From JABDCI01 sp964475835 (GTDB lineage: Bacteria > Verrucomicrobiota > Verrucomicrobiia > JABWAM01): a stretch of 28,413 nucleotides of DNA. Made by a program: the position numbers and the translations under genes. This document shows, one piece after another, positions 15,505 through 22,869 of this stretch. The notes under the pieces were generated by a model. The model had not been told where the DNA came from. It did no database searches and was given only the letters and a program-made list of their open reading frames with translations. The stretch covers positions 1 to 28,413 of the forward strand of contig CAYYYL010000036.1 of the NCBI GenBank assembly GCA_964475835.1, written 5' to 3'. The first letter of the stretch is position 1. Each line of letters starts with the position of its first letter.

Positions 15505-16356
15505 TTACTTCTTTGCGTTCTCCGCCTGTTTCACGCAGTGAAGGAAGAGTTGCTCAAGCGTGGTTTCAGGATTCCCCTGCATCACCACCCTGGCGCCATT
15601 TTGAACCATCACCTCCCTCACTTTGTTCCGGGCGTCATCGTTGAGTCCCTCACAGATGAATTGATACTGATCCTTGCGGGCAAGGAGATCCTTCACATCA
15701 CCTTCCAGAACCATTTTTCCATAGTGAAGAATTCCAATCCGGTCACACACATCCTGCACCTGATCGAGCAGATGGGAACATAACAGTACGGTCTTCCCCA
15801 TTTTCTTTAATTTGAGGATCATATCCCGGATCTCAATGGATCCAATCGGATCCACGCCGGCGGTGGGCTCATCCAGCAGCAACAACTTGGGGTCGTGGAC
15901 CAATGCCTGGGCCAGCCCAATCCGCTGCAACATGCCCTTGGAATATCCCGCAAGACGGCGGTGACGATGCACTTCTAGCCCCACGAGTTGAAGCAACTCG
16001 CTCGTCTTGTCTTCAAGCTTCCTTCCACGCATGCCGCACAACCGGCCAAAAAAACGCACCGTCTCCTCTCCGGTGAGGTAACGGTAGAAATAAGGGTTTT
16101 CCGGCAGGAAGCCGACGCTGATGCGGGAACTCACATCCTCCACACTGCGTCCAAAAATCATCGCCTCGCCATCTGACGGTTGAAACAATCCCAACACCAG
16201 TTTCAGTGTGGTGCTTTTTCCCGAACCATTGGGCCCGAGAAGGCCGTACACCTCGCCCTCGCGAACAATGAAGTTCAAGCGGTCCAACCCCACCACCTCC
16301 CGTCGGAGCGAAATTCGAAATCGTTTGCTTAAATTTTTCGTCTCAATGGCATGCAT
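15505..16356 (-). CDS. ABC-2 transporter ATP-binding protein
   Basis: A 283-residue ATPase that powers the adjacent permease. Walker A GPNGSGKST (41-49), signature YSKGMLQR (138-145), Walker B LLLLDEP (158-164) and switch H195 (LCSH) are all intact. The Q-loop glutamine position reads FLPENPYFY with Glu86, which is common in the NatA/NosF/CcmA-like branch. A C-terminal extension past about 225 is usual for ABC-2 ATPases. The ATG at 16356 opens MHAIETKNLSKRF with no good ribosome site; the gap from the acylphosphatase stop is 35 bases, so an internal promoter is possible but not visible. Confidence 0.94.
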   Translation of the reverse strand: MHAIETKNLSKRFRISLRREVVGLDRLNFIVREGEVYGLLGPNGSGKSTTLKLVLGLFQPSDGEAMIFGRSVEDVSSRISVGFLPENPYFYRYLTGEETVRFFGRLCGMRGRKLEDKTSELLQLVGLEVHRHRRLAGYSKGMLQRIGLAQALVHDPKLLLLDEPTAGVDPIGSIEIRDMILKLKKMGKTVLLCSHLLDQVQDVCDRIGILHYGKMVLEGDVKDLLARKDQYQFICEGLNDDARNKVREVMVQNGARVVMQGNPETTLEQLFLHCVKQAENAKK

Positions 16357-16391
16357 GGGCAGAAAACATCATCATCGTCGTACAAATCATT

Positions 16392-16670
16392 TCAATGCTC
16401 AATATGAAAATCCTTCCATTCGCCGGTGGAATCTTTCCATTCCACCCGGGTTCCACGAATAAAGGGCTTCAGGTGGCTCTCGGTGATCGCCTCCAGGAAT
16501 TCCCCCAACTCATCCCGCTCGCCTTCAGCCGTCATCTCCACACGTCCATCCGGCAGATTTTTCACCCGGCCCGTCACCGAAAATCCCATGGCCAAGCTGC
16601 GGCAGGCGTAACGAAATCCCACTCCCTGAACCCTTCCTTCGAAAAATGCCACCAGGCGAACCCCTCTCAT
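16392..16670 (-). CDS. acyP: Acylphosphatase
   Basis: A 92-residue cytoplasmic enzyme that hydrolyses acyl phosphates such as acetyl or carbamoyl phosphate. The signature EGRVQGVGFRYACRSLA carries catalytic R20, and GRVKNLPDGRVE carries catalytic N38. The longer open frame to 16754 was rejected because it lies inside crcB; ATG at 16668-16670 comes one base after the crcB TGA stop and gives normal length. The crcB-acyP pair is tightly coupled. It sits at the head of the ABC exporter run. Confidence 0.95.
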   Translation of the reverse strand: MRGVRLVAFFEGRVQGVGFRYACRSLAMGFSVTGRVKNLPDGRVEMTAEGERDELGEFLEAITESHLKPFIRGTRVEWKDSTGEWKDFHIEH

Positions 16671-16671
16671 A

Positions 16672-17049
16672 TCAACAGGCTTTCGCAAGCACATGCCCCA
16701 ACCACACCCCCAGCATGCACAAAACCACGGACCCCATGACATTCCCTCCTGCATACAACCACTGGCGTTCCTGAATCAAATTCAGCGTTTGCAGGCTGAA
16801 GGCTGAAAAGGTGGTAAAACCTCCCAGGACCCCCACCATGACAAATGGCCGCCACTCGTTGGATATCGGAAATTTGCCCTCAGGAGGAGTGATGGAAAAA
16901 ATGAAACCCATCACAAAACACCCGGATACATTGACCACCAGCGTTCCCCATGGGAAGGTCTCACCCACCCGTTCGCCCACCCAATTCGAAAGCCAGTATC
17001 GGGCCACCGTGCCCAAAAAACCGCCCAAACCGATGATTAGATATTTCAT
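16672..17049 (-). CDS. crcB: Fluoride ion channel CrcB/Fluc
   Basis: A 125-residue four-helix membrane protein that forms antiparallel dimers and exports fluoride. The conserved GGFLGTVARY (9-18), GTLVVNVSGC (35-44, with N40 lining the pore) and GGFTTFSAFS (76-85, with the phenylalanines and threonines of the pore) are all present, and length is typical. No fluoride riboswitch consensus is recognisable in the 71 bases upstream. It shares that space with the divergent GDP-fucose synthase gene and appears to lead the nine-gene minus-strand run. Confidence 0.95.
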   Translation of the reverse strand: MKYLIIGLGGFLGTVARYWLSNWVGERVGETFPWGTLVVNVSGCFVMGFIFSITPPEGKFPISNEWRPFVMVGVLGGFTTFSAFSLQTLNLIQERQWLYAGGNVMGSVVLCMLGVWLGHVLAKAC

Positions 17050-17120
17050 CCGAGGCTAAAATTCCTAAAATAAGGACTTCATCATATCCCGAAGCCTGCG
17101 CATAAATACAAGCGATTCCT
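17050..17120. promoter_or_regulatory. Divergent promoter region between crcB and fcl-like gene
   Basis: These 71 bases must serve both the minus-strand run and the plus-strand sugar genes. On the minus strand TATGAT (complement of 17091-17096) matches a -10 box at five of six positions, 42 bases ahead of the crcB start, but the -35 is weak. On the plus strand only CATAAATAC near 17101-17110 looks -10-like, close to the fcl start. No palindrome or riboswitch consensus is seen. Confidence 0.3.
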
Positions 17121-18068
17121 ATGTTGGATTTAAACGATCTCATCCTTATCACCGGCACCTCCGGCATGGTCGGTTCCGCCATGGAACGTTATTTTTGTCA
17201 GCACGGATACAAACGTCTTCTGACTCCCAGACGCAAGGAGATGGATCTCTCCGATGCCGGACAGGTGACGCATTACATGGAAAAACACCGCCCCGATTAC
17301 GTTTTCATGATCGGAGCCAAGGTCGGCGGAATCGCCGCCAACAGCGCAGATCCATTTGGTTTCCTGAGCGAGAATGTCCGCATGCAAATCAACATGTTTG
17401 ATGCGTGTTTGAAATTCCGTCCGAAAAAAATCCTCTTCTTCGGCAGCTCCTGCATCTATCCGCGCGACTGTCCCCAGCCCATGAAGGAGGAATACCTCCT
17501 CACGGGCCCACTCGAACCGACCAATGAAGGCTACGCCCTTGCCAAAATCGCAGGACTCAAGCTTGCGCAATACTGCCATCAGCAACATCAGCTGCTCAGC
17601 ATCTGTCCGATGCCATGCAACATCTACGGGACGAATGACCACTTCGATTTCCAGCGCTCCCACGTGCTCTCCGCGCTCGTACGCCGCTTCGTCGACGCCC
17701 AGGACTCGAACGCCCCGGACGTCACCCTCTGGGGAACGGGCTCCGCCCTTCGCGAATTCATCCACGTGGACGACGTCGCCGACGCCATCTTCTTCCTGAT
17801 GAAAAACTATCACTCACCGGAAATCATCAACGTTGGAACCGGCCAGGAAACCAGTATTCGGGATCTGGCACTGCTGATCTCCCGTCAGGTAGGCTACAGA
17901 GGGGAACTGAAATTTGACACATCCAAACCTGATGGCATGCCCCGCAAATGCCTCGACACCTCCCGCATCTCCAAACTTGGATGGAAACCCCGGATCAGTC
18001 TGGAAGAAGGCGTCGCCAAAACCGTGTCCGAATACCGTAGTTTGAAAAAACAGAACATCCAGGCCTGA
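17121..18068 (+). CDS. fcl: GDP-L-fucose synthase-like epimerase/reductase
   Basis: A 315-residue SDR-type enzyme. NADP-binding TGTSGMVG is at 11-18; the catalytic set S109, C111 (GSSCIYP), Y138 and K142 (YALAK) and H181 (SHVLSALVRRF) all align with the residues used by E. coli Fcl for 3,5-epimerisation and 4-reduction of GDP-4-keto-6-deoxymannose. NIYGTNDHFDF and GTGSALREFIHVDD are also typical. No gmd gene is present here, so the substrate could be another 4-keto sugar. It leads a plus-strand group with the next gene 17 bases downstream. Confidence 0.88.
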   Translation: MLDLNDLILITGTSGMVGSAMERYFCQHGYKRLLTPRRKEMDLSDAGQVTHYMEKHRPDYVFMIGAKVGGIAANSADPFGFLSENVRMQINMFDACLKFRPKKILFFGSSCIYPRDCPQPMKEEYLLTGPLEPTNEGYALAKIAGLKLAQYCHQQHQLLSICPMPCNIYGTNDHFDFQRSHVLSALVRRFVDAQDSNAPDVTLWGTGSALREFIHVDDVADAIFFLMKNYHSPEIINVGTGQETSIRDLALLISRQVGYRGELKFDTSKPDGMPRKCLDTSRISKLGWKPRISLEEGVAKTVSEYRSLKKQNIQA

Positions 18069-18085
18069 AACGATTTTCCACTTCC

Positions 18086-18955
18086 ATGAACAAGCGGACC
18101 ATAGCGATTTTCGGAGCGAAAGGCCAGTTGGGCGCGGAACTTACCCTCCAGGCTTCGAAAATCCCACACACGGATGTCGTTCCGCTTTCCCACGCCGATC
18201 TCGACATTACCCGCCCGAAGGACGTTTCCGATTTTCTGGGAAAAACATCCGCTTCCATTCTCGTCAACTGCACCGCCTACAACCAGGTGGAAACCGCGCA
18301 AAAGGATCCCCACGCCGCCTTTCTCCTCAATAGCGCCGCACCGGCGCACATCGCCGGACTCTGCCGCCCCCGCTCCATCCTCTTCGTCCACGTCAGCACC
18401 GACTACGTCTTCGATGGTAAAAAAGGCTCACCCTATTCAGAGGACGACGAGGCCCATCCCGTCAATATCTACGGACTCTCCAAACTCACCGGGGAGGATT
18501 CCATCCGAATCCTTCACGACCGCCATTGCATTGTGCGCACCTCCGGACTTTACGGAAAATACCGCAGTCCCTCCGCCAAGATGAACTTCGCCGAAACCAT
18601 CCTGGCAAAGGCAAAACAAGGCGAATCCCTCTCCGTCCGGAACGATCTGATCTGCACGCCCACCTCCGCGGTCGATCTTGCAGGGGTGATCTGCCAGCTC
18701 ATCGAGCAGGAGGCCACTGGCACGTTTCACGCGACCAACACTGGCGTCTCATCGTGGTTCGATTTCGCGTCCGAAATTCTGCGACTGGAGCACCTTTCCG
18801 CACCCATTACCGCGACCCGTGGGAATCCGCCCGATGCCGCAGCCAGACCGGACTGCTCCCTCCTCAGCCAGGACAAATTGCGCGGCCTCGGAATCCAGAT
18901 TCCCCCCTGGCAAGACGCACTCGCCCGCTACCTCCGCGAACGCACAAGTCTTTAA
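18086..18955 (+). CDS. dTDP-4-dehydrorhamnose reductase family protein
   Basis: A 289-residue extended SDR. NAD(P)-binding FGAKGQLG is at 9-16, VHVSTDYVFDG at 101-111, and the catalytic YGLSK gives Y129 and K133. SGLYGKYR and TPTSAVDLAGVI also match RfbD/RmlD. These proteins reduce a 4-keto group of a dTDP-6-deoxyhexose, the last step of dTDP-rhamnose synthesis or of related deoxysugars. rfbA and rfbB are not in the window. Given the neighbouring C-methyltransferase, the true substrate might be a branched 4-ketosugar, as with NovS; this is inference. Confidence 0.85.
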   Translation: MNKRTIAIFGAKGQLGAELTLQASKIPHTDVVPLSHADLDITRPKDVSDFLGKTSASILVNCTAYNQVETAQKDPHAAFLLNSAAPAHIAGLCRPRSILFVHVSTDYVFDGKKGSPYSEDDEAHPVNIYGLSKLTGEDSIRILHDRHCIVRTSGLYGKYRSPSAKMNFAETILAKAKQGESLSVRNDLICTPTSAVDLAGVICQLIEQEATGTFHATNTGVSSWFDFASEILRLEHLSAPITATRGNPPDAAARPDCSLLSQDKLRGLGIQIPPWQDALARYLRERTSL

Positions 18956-18982
18956 CCACCACGACGCACTTCATTAAACAGC

Positions 18983-20245
18983 ATGAATTCCGTATCTTCC
19001 CATAACGAAGTTTGCCGCTCCTTAAAAAAGTGTCGAATTTGTGGCGGTCAAGATCTCATTCGCTTTCTTGATCTGGGTCAGATGCCTCTCGTCAATCGAT
19101 ATCTCACCGCTTCGGAGCTCGACCAGTCCGAACCCCGATTTCCACTGGAAATCCTTTTCTGCCGTTCCTGCTTTCTCTCCCAGCTCAGCGTCGTCGTATC
19201 CCCGCACATCCTCTACGCAAACTACGCCTACCACTCCTCCATCTCGAAAACTTTTCAGGAACACTGCAGCGCCATGGCGGACCATCTCGCGCGCCGGCTG
19301 GATCTTACCGAAAACGATCTCGTGCTTGAGATCGCCAGCAACGATGGCTGCCTGCTTTCCTGTTTCAAAACGCTTGGATGCAAGGTCCTGGGAGTGGAAC
19401 CCGCCCACAATCTCGCTCAAATCGCCAAGAGCAAGGGGCTTCGAACCCTTACACGTTTTTGGGAACAGGCGGTTGCCGATGAAGTGGTCTCCCAGTTTGG
19501 TCCTGCACGACTCGTTCTCGCCACGAATGTGCTTGCCCATGTAGACGATGTGCACGGATTTCTCCGCGCCGTAGCCTCCGTTCTCAAGCCCGGGGGTGCC
19601 TTCGTGTTTGAAGTCCCCTACATGGTCAACTTCATGAACCATGCCGAGTTCGACACCACCTATCACGAGCATCTGTCCTATTTCCTGCTTCATCCGCTCA
19701 AGCTGGCGCTTGAGAAAAACGGTTTTATCCTGAGCGATGTTCAGGAATTTGATATCCACGGTGGCTCCATCCGGGTCCTGGCCATCCGCACGGAATCTTC
19801 CGTTTCCATTTCCGAAAATGTGCAACGCCTTCTCAACTGGGAGGAGGAACTGGGGCTTCACGAGGAGGCATCCTACCTTCGCTTTGCCTCACACGTGGCG
19901 CTTTTGAAGGAGGAGCTCGCCGTCTTCCTGCGAGCGATGAAGGGACGCGGCAAAAAAATGGCCGCTTATGGGGCCTCCGCCAAGGGAAATGTGCTCCTCA
20001 ATTTCTGCGGCATTGGTCGCGATCTTCTGGAGTACGTGGTGGATGACACCCCGGCGAAACAAGGGAAATATTACCCAGGAAATCATCTCCCCATCGTCAG
20101 TCGGGCCCATCTCCACGATGTCCCACCCGACTATCTTCTTCTGCTCGCGTGGAATTTTGTGGATGAAATGGTGAAGAACACCTCGGCCTTTCGTGAAAAA
20201 GGGGGCCGCTACATCGTCCCCATTCCCTCGCTCCGCGTCATTTAA
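18983..20245 (+). CDS. SAM-dependent sugar C-methyltransferase (NovU/TylCIII/TcaB9-like)
   Basis: A 420-residue three-part enzyme. The N-terminal zinc domain has C17/C20 (KCRICGG) and C60/C63 (FCRSC). The SAM-binding Rossmann core begins VLEIASNDGC (114-123), with ATNVLAHVDD further on. FDTTYHEHLSYF (223-234) holds the Tyr/His active-site region of the nucleotide-sugar C-methyltransferases. The C-terminal domain has the AAYGASAKGNVLLNF and YVVDDTPAKQGKYYPG signatures of the Methyltransf_14 fold. Such enzymes methylate C-3 or C-5 of NDP-4-keto deoxysugars. Its stop overlaps the convergent RmlC-like gene by eight bases. Position of methylation cannot be told. Confidence 0.88.
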   Translation: MNSVSSHNEVCRSLKKCRICGGQDLIRFLDLGQMPLVNRYLTASELDQSEPRFPLEILFCRSCFLSQLSVVVSPHILYANYAYHSSISKTFQEHCSAMADHLARRLDLTENDLVLEIASNDGCLLSCFKTLGCKVLGVEPAHNLAQIAKSKGLRTLTRFWEQAVADEVVSQFGPARLVLATNVLAHVDDVHGFLRAVASVLKPGGAFVFEVPYMVNFMNHAEFDTTYHEHLSYFLLHPLKLALEKNGFILSDVQEFDIHGGSIRVLAIRTESSVSISENVQRLLNWEEELGLHEEASYLRFASHVALLKEELAVFLRAMKGRGKKMAAYGASAKGNVLLNFCGIGRDLLEYVVDDTPAKQGKYYPGNHLPIVSRAHLHDVPPDYLLLLAWNFVDEMVKNTSAFREKGGRYIVPIPSLRVI

Positions 20246-20759
20246 TGTCCCGCCACGGAAACCCGACTTTCGGGTCATCCCAGTCAAATCGCACTTCATC
20301 CGCAGGGTCGTACTCCCGGTTCATCACGTAGAGCATCTTCGCATTTTCATTTCCCAACACCTGATACCCATGCGCCACGCCCGGCGGAATGTGCAACAGG
20401 AACGGGTTCGCCTCGTCGGTGTCGATGGAATATCCGTGCGCCACCGTGGAACTCTCAGGCCGCGCATCGAGAAGCACGATCCGAAATCGCCCCGACAGGG
20501 GACAAAAAAGATCTGATTGAAGCCGGTGCAGATGGAATGCCTTGACGATCCCCGGTTTCGTTTCGGAAACGGAAACCTGTTGCGGTACGAACTTTACCCC
20601 GCCCAGTGAGGAAAACCGAACCACTTCCATGAAAAAGCCACGTTCGTCCCTGTGCTTCTGGAGAAACTGCAGAAGGACCCCCTGTGGAAGGGGCTTTTCG
20701 ATATCCGGGGTTGCGCCAAATGAGTGATGCGTCTTAAGAGCTGGAAGAGCTTCCGGCAT
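20238..20759 (-). CDS. dTDP-4-dehydrorhamnose 3,5-epimerase-like cupin (RmlC-related)
   Basis: A 173-residue cupin protein. The region equivalent to the RmlC active-site RGLHxQ reads GIVKAFHLHRLQ (70-81): the base histidine is kept as H76, but the Arg, Gly, Leu and Gln are changed. FRIVLLDARPESSTV and IPPGVAHGYQVLG follow as in RmlC, with NREYDP near the end. Such variants are annotated as sugar epimerases in polysaccharide clusters, and a one-carbon (C-3) epimerase or an isomerase are also possible. It lies opposite the sugar genes, with its 3' end overlapping the C-methyltransferase. Confidence 0.75.
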   Translation of the reverse strand: MPEALPALKTHHSFGATPDIEKPLPQGVLLQFLQKHRDERGFFMEVVRFSSLGGVKFVPQQVSVSETKPGIVKAFHLHRLQSDLFCPLSGRFRIVLLDARPESSTVAHGYSIDTDEANPFLLHIPPGVAHGYQVLGNENAKMLYVMNREYDPADEVRFDWDDPKVGFPWRDIK

Positions 20760-20816
20760 GTCAGCTCCTTAGCAGGGCAGGAATAAAATAACAACGACCA
20801 CCTTCATTCACGCCCA

Positions 20817-22700
20817 TCAGTTTCGAAGATTCCATTCGAGGGGAACGAAACCCGCGCTTGCTCCCTGCAAAACCGTGGTCCGATTCATCAACCAACCTCC
20901 CCATTCTCCGGTTGTGATATTCTGCCACAAAATATCGCTGTTCCCGTCACTGTCGAAATCCCCTGTTCCACCCACCCTCCACTCCAGAGGCGCGGTGATC
21001 AAATAAGCGCTGGTGCCAGGCGTCGTATCGTCCATGAAAAGCACCGCCGTATCTCCTGTACCTGTATGCTGCCAGAGGATATCCGGTTTTCCATCTCCAC
21101 TGAAATCCCCGGTACCCACCATTCGCCATCCCAGGGAAACAGCCCCCAGCACCACATTGCTTGTTTGAACCAGTCCATTCATCAACCACAACTCACATGC
21201 TCCGGTCACCGTGTTCTGCCAAAGGATGTCGCTCCGGGTATCGCGATTAAAATCACCTGTAGCCGCCATCTGCCACTCGACGGGACGTGTTGTGAAGACG
21301 ATATTGGAACGAATCACCCCCCCATCCATCATCCAGACCATCCGCTGGCCGGTCATGCTGTTTTGGAGAAGAATGTCCGTTTTCCCATCATTCCCAAATT
21401 GACCGGATCCGGCCAATTGCCACGCCGTCGGCCAGTTGGTCACCTCCACGGCTGATCCCCCTGTAAACGTAATGACCCGACTTCCAGTGAGGGTATTCTG
21501 CCAAAGCCCATCGCTCAACCCATCCCCGTTGAAATCCCCGTAAGGAACGGGTCGGACGTCCTCCACTCGATAGATCGTGCCCCCAAAATAGTCGCTCAGA
21601 TAAAGATACCCGGCTTCATCCTCGCCAAAGCAACTGATCCCAAAGGGGGTGTCCGCCAACTCCTGGTTTGTCCATGTCCCACCCACGCGTTTCAAACCCC
21701 AAATCCTCCCCGTCACATAGTCCCCATAAAAATAAACCCCCTTCATTCGTTTGGGCCCCGGACCTCGAAACACAAAGCCTCCTGTGATGGAACTCCCGAC
21801 CGAGTGCGAATATTCCGCCACAGGAAGGGTCACTGCACCCCGATCGAAACCGAGAGGCACGTTGAAATCATGCGTTCCCTCAAGCACCCGCCATCCGTAG
21901 TTTTGTCCCCCAAAACTCCCCGATGGCTGATAGTCGATTTCCTCCCACAAATTCTGTCCCACATCTCCAATGAAAAGATCCCCGGTGGCCCGATCGAACG
22001 AAAAACGCCATGGATTTCGAAGCCCAAAGGCCCAGATTTCGGGACGAAAGGCCGGGTTCGTCAGGTAGGGATTGCGGCCGGGAATCTGATACGAATTGGT
22101 GCTGCTCTCCGTGTCGATCCGCAACATTTTCCCAAGAAGAACCGCCGGATTTTGCGCGTTGTTATCAGGATCGCCTCCCCCACCTCCATCCCCCGTGCCC
22201 ATATAGAGAAAACCATCTGGGCCAAAAGCTATTTGCCCCCCGTTGTGGTTGGAAACGGGATGGGGAATGGTTAGGACCACCTGTTCGCTGGCTGGGTCAG
22301 CCGTATTGGGATTTCCGGGAAGCAGAAAAAAACGGGAAAGCGTGATGGCCCCATCGGGTTGACGCGTGTAGTAAACATAGAAATATTTTTTGCCCTGGAA
22401 ATTTGCCGGAAATGCCAGCCCCAGCAAACCACGTTCCCCGGAATAGTTCACACGGGAGGCGATATTCAAAAAAGGCGTCGGGAGAACGGTCCCATGGCTC
22501 AAAATTCGAATCGCGCCGGATTGTTGAACCAAAAAGATCCTCCCGCTTCCATCCCCTGCATGGGTAATTTGAACCGTCAGGGAGGCGTTTGTGTTGACAG
22601 CCGTGAACTTCAACTGAGGCCAATCCACGGGACTTTGGGCAAAACCCCGGGTCAAACCCGCTATTGAAAATAGGAAAACAAAGTAAATTGCACGGCTCAT
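20817..22700 (-). CDS. Secreted PQQ-type sugar dehydrogenase (GSDH) with five C-terminal VCBS/FG-GAP repeats
   Basis: A 627-residue secreted protein. A signal peptide (MSRAIYFVFLFSIAGLTRGFA) is followed by a beta-propeller GSDH domain at about 35-380: THAGDGSGRIFLVQQ, GERGLLGLAFP, NHNGGQIAFGPDGFLYMGTG with likely catalytic H152, and PEIWAFGLRNPWRFSFD. From residue 386 come five repeats of about 48 residues, each opening with a calcium-type loop such as GDFNGDGLSD or GDFDSDGNSD and then ILWQN. I chose ATG at 22700 over the TTG at 22715 because it gives a clean signal peptide. It may oxidise sugars in the periplasm or outside with PQQ; substrate unknown. No PQQ synthesis genes are nearby. Confidence 0.88.
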   Translation of the reverse strand: MSRAIYFVFLFSIAGLTRGFAQSPVDWPQLKFTAVNTNASLTVQITHAGDGSGRIFLVQQSGAIRILSHGTVLPTPFLNIASRVNYSGERGLLGLAFPANFQGKKYFYVYYTRQPDGAITLSRFFLLPGNPNTADPASEQVVLTIPHPVSNHNGGQIAFGPDGFLYMGTGDGGGGGDPDNNAQNPAVLLGKMLRIDTESSTNSYQIPGRNPYLTNPAFRPEIWAFGLRNPWRFSFDRATGDLFIGDVGQNLWEEIDYQPSGSFGGQNYGWRVLEGTHDFNVPLGFDRGAVTLPVAEYSHSVGSSITGGFVFRGPGPKRMKGVYFYGDYVTGRIWGLKRVGGTWTNQELADTPFGISCFGEDEAGYLYLSDYFGGTIYRVEDVRPVPYGDFNGDGLSDGLWQNTLTGSRVITFTGGSAVEVTNWPTAWQLAGSGQFGNDGKTDILLQNSMTGQRMVWMMDGGVIRSNIVFTTRPVEWQMAATGDFNRDTRSDILWQNTVTGACELWLMNGLVQTSNVVLGAVSLGWRMVGTGDFSGDGKPDILWQHTGTGDTAVLFMDDTTPGTSAYLITAPLEWRVGGTGDFDSDGNSDILWQNITTGEWGGWLMNRTTVLQGASAGFVPLEWNLRN

Positions 22701-22779
22701 AAGTCTATTGTCCAAAAATCTGAAAGGAAAAGAAAGGCGGAAGCGCTAACCAATTTGAATTTCGATCGAATCTGTACCC

Positions 22780-22821
22780 TATTATCCCTCATCCGCTCCA
22801 GGGACAATGACCGTTGTCATT
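22780..22821 (+). promoter_or_regulatory. Candidate -10 box and operator-like dyad ahead of the nucleotide-sugar dehydrogenase
   Basis: The 169-base divergent gap holds TATTAT at 22780-22785, with TTGAAT at 22755-22760 as a possible -35 at a long 19-base spacing. Just downstream is a perfect dyad, AATGAC-CGTT-GTCATT (22806-22821), where a repressor could bind near the start of transcription. The real gene start follows 48 bases later with AGGA at 22857-22860. Both elements are short and could be chance. Confidence 0.25.
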
Positions 22822-22869
22822 TCTCCAGCTGCCTGCTAGGTTTTTGGTTTTTATCCAGGAATAGCCTTT

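Noticed and set aside
16671..16754. Longer acylphosphatase start at 16754
   Set aside because: It lies inside crcB and adds Cys/Trp-rich residues foreign to the family; ATG at 16670 is correctly placed.
17050..17120. Fluoride riboswitch upstream of crcB
   Set aside because: I looked for the GGNGAUG...CGCC and CUGAUG elements on the minus strand and did not find them in order.
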